Shown here piece after piece: positions 5,591 through 10,428 of a stretch of DNA of 10,428 nt (the first letter of the stretch is position 1; each line of letters opens with the position of its first letter). The stretch comes from an uncultured Bacteroidota bacterium (lineage in GTDB: Bacteria; Bacteroidota; Bacteroidia; NS11-12g; UBA955): positions 1-10,428 of the forward strand of contig CAJBVU010000329.1 in NCBI GenBank assembly GCA_903959115.1, written 5' to 3'. The position numbers were made by a program, and so were the translations under genes. Under the pieces are notes generated by a model. The model was not told the origin of the DNA, did not search any database, and saw only the letters and a program-made list of their open reading frames with translations.

Positions 5591-7635
5591 AAAAACTATT
5601 TGGCGTTATAGCCTCGATGGTAGCGACCAGTTTGATGGCGCAGGAATTGCCCATACTTCCGGTGGGTGTAAAATTTGATTTTGCTGCGAGCAATTTCAAT
5701 CAGCAGGATGCGGTGCAGTTGATGTCAAAGCGGGCGAAGAGTGCACGGGTGATTTTGTCTGGGGAGAATCACTTTTACTCTAAATTCAATTCTGTAGCTG
5801 AATATCGTTTTTTGCGGATGATGCATGAGAATGCGGGAGTTCGAAATTTTGTGATTGAGTTAAGCCCAACGCGTGCTTACTTTATGGAGCGGTATTTCAC
5901 CAAAGAGGATTCCATTGCGAAGATGTACTTGATGGCAACGAGCTCCAAGAATTACATGAATCTGTTTGATAGTATTGCCCAGTGGAATCGAGGATTACCA
6001 GCTTCGGAACAAGTGAAAGTTCACGGATTGGATGTGGAGCGATTCTACGATATGTCGGTTCTTTGGTTGTACGATATTTTAAATCGCAGGGGAGTGCCGC
6101 CAGCGGAGCTGGCGGCTGGAGTTTATCTAGTAAGAAATGCAGCAAATTCCATCCTATCCGATGGACTTAGTAACTATTACGAAGATGCCGATGAAGATTA
6201 CTCCAGCTCAGATGATGAAACCACAGTAAGTGTAACGGATAGTACAGCCGCAGGTTCCAAATCATCAATTGATTCAGCTAGACCCATGTCAAAGGCTAAA
6301 GAAGATGTCAGGAAAATGTTAAAATTGCAGTTTAATCCACTCTATGAATCAAGGCCTGAAGCAGAAGAATATGAAGACATCGCATATTTGGTGAATTGGC
6401 TTAGTGAATATGGTGCCATCGACGGTCCCTTTTTGGATTCTTCTAAAGCCTGGAAAAAATGGATGGGTGCGGATTATGCAGAGTATGTGAAAGTCTTCAA
6501 ACAACTCAAAGAATGGCTTCAATGGGAAGAATTGGATAATACGGCTCAACAATTTACCTGGCGCGAAGAACATATGTTCAGAAATATGTCGGCCTTGCTC
6601 ACCAATAACCCCAATGAAAAATATTATGGTCAGTTCGGACGCTGCCACACCTCATTAGTGAAACAACAACAAGATTGCGGTTGGTTTGAATACAACAGCC
6701 TGCTTACACGTTTGAGAACCCGTTATTTTCATAACGATACTTCCGTGATGTCGATTGGTATCTTCTACGTCAAAGACAAGGACAGCGATGGTGATATATG
6801 CGCAGAAAATTTGAGCGATAACACGATCATTAATTCCGAGGTGAAAGCTTTGTATGAAACGGTCGACAACAATATGATTCTTTTTGATTTGAAGGCGGGC
6901 GATTCGCAATTGAAAGAGTTGCCGAAGAAGTTTTCATTTGTCTTGGTTCATGATTACACGGAGGAATCGGACGGGGAAGAGGGCAATTCTTGGGAGGATG
7001 CGGAACCTGCGTTTACGTCTCGTTATATGTCGATTGGAGCTAATCAAATGGCAATTCCCCAAATGATGACATCATCTATGGTGAGTCATTTTGCCGACAA
7101 TCAATATTCGGTTTCGAATCCAAAAATCTTCACCTATCAAATGTATGAAATGGCGGCACATTCGTCAAGGGCCAGTTTGATCATTGGTGGCGGTGGTAAG
7201 AAAAAAGATATTTTCAGCGGTGAAAACGGCGAGCGTTTAAATTATGCGGCGCGGACCTTTACGGCTGATTTGTTACTTCACAGTAGCCAAGAAAATAGAT
7301 GGGTGGTTGGCATTGGCGGCAGGGCTTGGTATCAAATTCAGAGAATCGAATACACGCCACCGTCTATGAATATTTTAAACCCAAGACCCGATGGCAATCA
7401 AACCATTCAAAGTAGAGAGTGGATGCCTGCAGGTTATTTGAGTATTGAAAGGCGTTTTGTGAATCAATTCTCGTTGACATTCAATGTGGGATATCGAAAA
7501 GATATGTCGTCTGGAAAATGGTATTTTCAAAATACAGGTTTGCCATATTTTGATGGAAAATCCATCGGCGGCGATATGAGCTCAATTTTCGCGGAATTGG
7601 GATTCCGAATCAATCTAGTAAAAGATGAAGAATAG
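5587..7635 (+). CDS. Exported erythromycin-esterase/ChaN-like domain protein with C-terminal barrel-like segment
   Basis: 682 aa. Signal peptide at residues 1-19, ending MAQ. The domain of the erythromycin esterase/ChaN/TIKI superfamily follows: GENH at 59-62 (Glu60, His62), VIEL with Glu91, VHGLD at 145-149, then WREEHMFRN (325-333) and GRCH with His354. These correspond in order to the GE-x(1-2)-H, Glu, G-x-D, R-D-x-x-M-x-x-N and late His elements of the family. An acidic Ser/Asp linker (about 198-230) interrupts the domain. The C-terminal 130 residues (about 555-676) are short amphipathic strands rich in aromatic residues and glycine (RWVVGIGGRAWYQI, SLTFNVGY, IFAELGFRINL), suggesting a small outer-membrane barrel or barrel-like anchor. 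Its start overlaps the upstream paralogue by four bases and its end overlaps pssA by 11. The substrate is unknown, and macrolide hydrolysis should not be assumed. Confidence 0.83.
   Translation: MKKLFGVIASMVATSLMAQELPILPVGVKFDFAASNFNQQDAVQLMSKRAKSARVILSGENHFYSKFNSVAEYRFLRMMHENAGVRNFVIELSPTRAYFMERYFTKEDSIAKMYLMATSSKNYMNLFDSIAQWNRGLPASEQVKVHGLDVERFYDMSVLWLYDILNRRGVPPAELAAGVYLVRNAANSILSDGLSNYYEDADEDYSSSDDETTVSVTDSTAAGSKSSIDSARPMSKAKEDVRKMLKLQFNPLYESRPEAEEYEDIAYLVNWLSEYGAIDGPFLDSSKAWKKWMGADYAEYVKVFKQLKEWLQWEELDNTAQQFTWREEHMFRNMSALLTNNPNEKYYGQFGRCHTSLVKQQQDCGWFEYNSLLTRLRTRYFHNDTSVMSIGIFYVKDKDSDGDICAENLSDNTIINSEVKALYETVDNNMILFDLKAGDSQLKELPKKFSFVLVHDYTEESDGEEGNSWEDAEPAFTSRYMSIGANQMAIPQMMTSSMVSHFADNQYSVSNPKIFTYQMYEMAAHSSRASLIIGGGGKKKDIFSGENGERLNYAARTFTADLLLHSSQENRWVVGIGGRAWYQIQRIEYTPPSMNILNPRPDGNQTIQSREWMPAGYLSIERRFVNQFSLTFNVGYRKDMSSGKWYFQNTGLPYFDGKSIGGDMSSIFAELGFRINLVKDEE
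6091..6122. repeat. 21-bp perfect palindromic element flanked by 5-base direct repeats, in frame in the Ere-like gene
   Basis: Arms GCCGCCAGC (6096-6104) and GCTGGCGGC (6108-6116) are exact reverse complements around the loop GGA. The element is bracketed by GGAGT at 6091-6095 and again at 6118-6122. One copy of the direct repeat plus the element and one T makes 27 bases, so removing it keeps the frame and deletes nine residues, leaving a single Gly-Val. The GC-rich block stands out in a moderate-GC gene. This is what a tiny mobile palindrome with a target-site duplication would leave, although chance cannot be ruled out from a single copy. Confidence 0.5.
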
Positions 7636-8389
7636 TATCAAATCAATCGTCATGGAGATTCCGAATCTCATCACCCTAAGCAATTTGGCTTGTGGTCTGC
7701 TGGGAATTGCTTTTGTAATGCAAGGCCTGGAATGGATGGGCTTTGTTTGCTTGTTACTCGGTGCGTTTTTGGACTTTTTTGATGGTCTAGCTGCCAGAAA
7801 GTTGGGCGTAGCGGGTGAGATGGGCAAGCAGTTGGATTCATTGGCAGATGTTGTCACCTTTGGCGTTTTGCCCGGACTCATATGGAAATCGTTAATGGAG
7901 TTAAACGGATATTGTCCTACCGGTGTGTTTTGCATAAATCAATACATCTGGATGATGATTCCTTTGGCTGCGGCTTATCGCTTGGCGAAGTTTAACATCG
8001 ATACCAGACAGACAACCGGATTTATTGGGATTCCCACGCCGATGACGGGGATGGCGCTTGCCAGTTTTGCTTGGATGAGCTATACTTTGGGTCATTCTGG
8101 AAACATTTGGATCCTCCAAAAGCCGTTGATCGATTTGTCCGGGTTGTTCTCAAATTACTATGTTTGGTTGTACATGCCCTTGGTGGCTTCGTATATGATG
8201 ATCAGCGAAATCCCTATGCTATCTTTGAAAAGAGTAAAAAATGACCCCTTGGGGAAATACAAAATGATTTTACTCGTCATGACCTTTCCTTGCTTGCTTT
8301 TCGGCAGCACCGGAGTTATCGTCTATTATTTTGGTTATATACTTGTTTCGATTTTGTCGAACTTTGCAGTTAAATCTATCAATCAATGA
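7625..8389 (+). CDS. pssA: CDP-diacylglycerol-serine O-phosphatidyltransferase (phosphatidylserine synthase)
   Basis: 254 aa integral membrane enzyme of the CDP-alcohol phosphatidyltransferase family. It joins CDP-diacylglycerol and serine to make phosphatidylserine, the precursor of phosphatidylethanolamine. The complete signature D-G-x2-A-R-x8-G-x3-D-x3-D is at residues 53-75 (Asp53, Asp71, Asp75). IPNLITLSNLACGLLGI at the N-terminus and six or more hydrophobic segments fit type II PssA rather than phosphatidylglycerophosphate synthase. The chosen ATG overlaps the end of the upstream gene by 11 bases. An in-frame ATG at 7652, just before EIPNLITL, is an equally plausible start and would give 245 aa. 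The stop overlaps the purE start (ATGA). No psd decarboxylase is next to it in this window. Confidence 0.92.
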   Translation: MKNSIKSIVMEIPNLITLSNLACGLLGIAFVMQGLEWMGFVCLLLGAFLDFFDGLAARKLGVAGEMGKQLDSLADVVTFGVLPGLIWKSLMELNGYCPTGVFCINQYIWMMIPLAAAYRLAKFNIDTRQTTGFIGIPTPMTGMALASFAWMSYTLGHSGNIWILQKPLIDLSGLFSNYYVWLYMPLVASYMMISEIPMLSLKRVKNDPLGKYKMILLVMTFPCLLFGSTGVIVYYFGYILVSILSNFAVKSINQ

Positions 8390-8895
8390 AAAAAGTAGGT
8401 ATTATCATGGGGAGCGACAGCGACCTGCCGGTTATGAAGGATGCAGCCAGTATTTTGGATGCTTTGGGTGTGGAATACGAACTAACGGTAGTAAGTGCGC
8501 ATCGGACACCAAAACGTTTGATGGAATATTCAGAGTCGGCGGCCGATCGTGGTTTGGAGGTGATTATTGCGGGTGCAGGGGGTGCGGCTCATTTGCCAGG
8601 TATGGTGGCTTCATTCACGCATTTGCCGGTAATTGGGGTTCCTGTTCATACAAAAACAATGAGTGGCGTAGATAGCTTGTATAGCATCGTGCAGATGCCT
8701 CCGGGTGTTCCTGTGGCTACCGTTGCGATCAATGGTGCCAAGAATGCGGGGATTTTAGCAGCGCAAATTTTAAGTGTGGCCGATAAAGATTTGGCAAAGC
8801 GCGTGGCGGATTTCAAAGAATCGATGAAGTCTGAAGTGTTGGGCAAGGCGGATCGTTTGGAAGTGGAAGGCTGGAAAAAATATCTGGGTGAGTAA
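8386..8895 (+). CDS. purE: 5-(carboxyamino)imidazole ribonucleotide mutase, class I PurE
   Basis: 169 aa cytosolic enzyme that converts N5-CAIR to CAIR in purine synthesis. The family motifs are intact: GSDSD at residues 9-13, SAHRTP at 37-42 with the catalytic His39, and GAGGAAHLPGM at 63-73. VPVHTKTMSGVDSLYSIVQMP-like substrate-loop sequence follows at about 85-105. These features indicate class I, which works with the ATP-dependent PurK. purK is not next to it: the following gene is DUF3109, after a 12-base gap. The start overlaps the pssA stop by four bases, so translation is probably coupled to a membrane-lipid gene, with no obvious metabolic reason. Confidence 0.97.
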   Translation: MKKVGIIMGSDSDLPVMKDAASILDALGVEYELTVVSAHRTPKRLMEYSESAADRGLEVIIAGAGGAAHLPGMVASFTHLPVIGVPVHTKTMSGVDSLYSIVQMPPGVPVATVAINGAKNAGILAAQILSVADKDLAKRVADFKESMKSEVLGKADRLEVEGWKKYLGE

Positions 8896-8907
8896 TTTGT
8901 TAGCCCT

Positions 8908-9486
8908 ATGATTATCGTAGGAAATGCCTTGGTTTCCGAGGATATTTTAGAGAAAAAATTCGAATGTCAGATTTCGCTTTGTAAGGGAGCGTGCTGTGTT
9001 CATGGCGATGCCGGTGCTCCGTTGGAAGCGAGCGAATTGGAAATCATCGAAAAGGAATTGGAGCATGTGAAACCATTTATGGGTGAGGAAGGCTTGTCTT
9101 TGCTCGATGCGCAAGGCTTTCATGAAAAAGATCGGGATGGTGACTTGGTGACCGTATGTCGTCCCACCGGCGAATGTTTGTTTGTAGTTTACGATGAAGT
9201 TGGGATTGCCGGTTGTGCCATTGAAAAAGCCTATTTCGACAATAAAACTTGGTTTAGAAAGCCCATGAGCTGTCATTTGTATCCCATTCGGGCCAAGCAA
9301 TATGGGGAGTACATGGCCCTAAACTATCATCATTGGAACTTGTGTAACGATGCGTGCAAGGTAGGGGAAGAGAAGAAAGTGCCGGTTTACCGCTTTTTAA
9401 AAGAGGCACTCACACGGAAAATGGGTCCGGTTTGGTACGAAGAGTTTGAGGCGATTGCGGAGGCCTGGGCTGAGAGAGAGCATTAA
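8908..9486 (+). CDS. DUF3109 family cysteine-rich protein
   Basis: 192 aa, about full length for DUF3109, a family frequent in Bacteroidota and of unknown function. An N-terminal cluster C20-x4-C25-x3-CC (29-30) is followed by the conserved GDAGAPLE (33-40). Further cysteines are at 84, 90, 103, 122, 146 and 150. The family stretches CAIEKAY (103-109), KPMSCHLYPIR (118-128) and NYHHWNLC (139-146) are present. The cysteine pattern suggests binding of metal or an iron-sulfur cluster, by inference only. There is no signal peptide or membrane segment, so it is cytosolic. It is the last gene of the plus-strand run, 12 bases after purE, and ends 63 bases before the convergent prenyltransferase gene. 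Confidence 0.9.
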   Translation: MIIVGNALVSEDILEKKFECQISLCKGACCVHGDAGAPLEASELEIIEKELEHVKPFMGEEGLSLLDAQGFHEKDRDGDLVTVCRPTGECLFVVYDEVGIAGCAIEKAYFDNKTWFRKPMSCHLYPIRAKQYGEYMALNYHHWNLCNDACKVGEEKKVPVYRFLKEALTRKMGPVWYEEFEAIAEAWAEREH

Positions 9487-9514
9487 GTGTGTTATGATAG
9501 CCGCGGGATTACTT

Positions 9515-9537
9515 CGGCAATGAGAGTTGATTGTCCG
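9515..9537. terminator. Weak candidate hairpin in the convergent gap
   Basis: In the 63-base gap between the two convergent genes, CGGCAAT (9515-9521) can pair with ATTG-T-CCG (9530-9537), leaving one bulged T and an eight-base loop. No T-tract follows on either strand, so this is at best a poor intrinsic terminator. It is the only hairpin worth naming at a place where transcription from both sides should end. Confidence 0.2.
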
Positions 9538-9549
9538 GCCGTTGCAGAA

Positions 9550-10428
9550 TTAAGGCGCTGAAAACAATACACTAATCAAGCCAACGAGCATAGTCAGTTT
9601 GAGCCATTTGCTAATTTTCTTGTAGTCGCGTTTGTTGTTCGCTTTGCCAATCATCCACATGGATTTGAGTATCATGGGGACGAGGGCCAATAGCAAAAAT
9701 GCGGGGTAAATAAATTGATGGGTTTCGATGGGCGATTTGACACTGAAAAAAGGTTCTATCGACAGCAAATAGGCAGCAGTCACCAAGAAAATGACAATTA
9801 GGGCCAAAATCACATTGCTTAAGATGTTTGTTTTCCGCGTGCCATGGAGAATGGGAAACGTTTCACAATTCTGTTCTTTGTCGCCCTCTACGTCTTCCGC
9901 ATCTTTCACCAACTCTCTGGCCATGGTGAGCAGAAAGGCCAAGAATGCGTATTCCGCAAAATAGGCGGAGTGAATTTCATGGATGCCGCGGGAGGCGATG
10001 TAAATGACCGAGCCCGACATAAAAGCAATGAGTGAATTGCCTGGCAAGCCCATCGCTTTAAGGTCTGATGAATAGAAATAGAGCAATACCGCAATGGCAG
10101 AAGCAAACAATCCAATCCCCAGACCAGCGTAGTATCCGCAGATTTGACCGAGTGCGGTTAGGGTGATGTAATAAACGATGGCGGCTTTGTGCGAAATATC
10201 GCGCTTGAGAATCCTTTTGTTCGGGCGATTGATATGGTCGGTTTCTACATCAAACAGATCATTGATGATATACCCGCCGGCGGCAGTTAAGCAGCATGTG
10301 AGGATTATTAATACTGATTCTGGCCAGATAATATTTGACCATTCGATATTAAAATAGCTAGTTCTAGAAGCCGCAATCATGAAAACCCCTTGGGTAAAAA
10401 GGGTGAGCAGGATGTTGTTGGGTCTCAG
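9550..10428 (-). CDS. UbiA-family prenyltransferase, geranylgeranylglycerol-phosphate geranylgeranyltransferase-like, 5' end beyond the window
   Basis: Integral membrane prenyltransferase. The first Asp-rich motif NDLFDVETDHINRPNKR (N-D-x2-D-x3-D, then NRP) comes soon after the first membrane segments. The second, KDAEDVEGDKEQNCETFP, is near the middle. Both bind Mg-diphosphate in the UbiA superfamily. Several hydrophobic helices surround them, including the end (LTMLVGLISVLFSA). The ATG at 10380 is not the start: the frame stays open to the window edge and encodes LRPNNILLTLFTQGVF just before it, the usual opening of UbiA proteins (LxRPxN). The true start is a few codons outside. The closest recognised type is the digeranylgeranylglyceryl-phosphate-synthase-like group annotated in many Bacteroidota. 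The lipid made is uncertain, and quinone or other polyprenyl acceptors remain possible. Confidence 0.88.
   Translation of the reverse strand: MRPNNILLTLFTQGVFMIAASRTSYFNIEWSNIIWPESVLIILTCCLTAAGGYIINDLFDVETDHINRPNKRILKRDISHKAAIVYYITLTALGQICGYYAGLGIGLFASAIAVLLYFYSSDLKAMGLPGNSLIAFMSGSVIYIASRGIHEIHSAYFAEYAFLAFLLTMARELVKDAEDVEGDKEQNCETFPILHGTRKTNILSNVILALIVIFLVTAAYLLSIEPFFSVKSPIETHQFIYPAFLLLALVPMILKSMWMIGKANNKRDYKKISKWLKLTMLVGLISVLFSAP

Noticed and set aside
5587..7635. Reading the Ere-like gene as a macrolide resistance gene
   Set aside because: Only the superfamily active-site pattern is shared. The protein is exported, carries an extra C-terminal domain, and sits among housekeeping genes with no resistance context.
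8331..8675. A 114-codon Gly/Cys-rich frame across the pssA-purE junction
   Set aside because: It is a shifted frame over two well-supported genes; its composition reflects purE glycine codons.
10378..10380. ATG as the start of the prenyltransferase
   Set aside because: The frame continues to the edge with LRPNNILLTLFTQGVF, a conserved UbiA opening, so this Met is internal.

Overview
The window looks like Bacteroidota chromosome. The signs are a BshB1-type bacillithiol deacetylase, a DUF3109 cysteine-rich protein, an archaeal-like UbiA prenyltransferase of the type common in Bacteroidota, Sec signal peptides ending in Ala-Gln, and almost no Shine-Dalgarno sequences. No RNA gene, CRISPR array or transposase was seen. 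Ten genes fill the window, and no gene-free stretch exceeds about 85 bases.

Left block, minus strand (1-2236): an M28 glutaminyl-cyclase-like lipoprotein, bshB1, and a secreted protein of unknown function that runs off the left edge. They are packed as one transcription unit (ATGA overlap, then a 22-base gap). The last gene has no ATG start and probably begins with TTG.

Central block, plus strand (2319-9486): six genes, each overlapping or within about 12 bases of the next: yicC, two large exported proteins of unknown function, pssA (phosphatidylserine synthase), purE and a DUF3109 gene. The operon mixes RNA metabolism, phospholipid synthesis and purine synthesis with an unusual exported pair.

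The exported pair (3212-5590 and 5587-7635) is the most interesting content. The second protein has a signal peptide, an erythromycin-esterase/ChaN-like domain with recognisable active-site residues (GExH, a second Glu, a late His), an acidic Ser/Asp linker, and a C-terminal beta-strand-rich segment resembling a small outer-membrane barrel. The first appears to be a divergent full-length paralogue with the same layout, but every recognisable active-site position is replaced. This suggests an enzyme/pseudoenzyme pair made as one translationally coupled unit. The second gene also carries a strong Shine-Dalgarno sequence, unusual for this phylum, and a small in-frame palindromic insertion flanked by 5-base direct repeats.

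Right block, minus strand (9550-10428): a UbiA-family prenyltransferase, convergent with the central operon. Its true start lies beyond the right edge.
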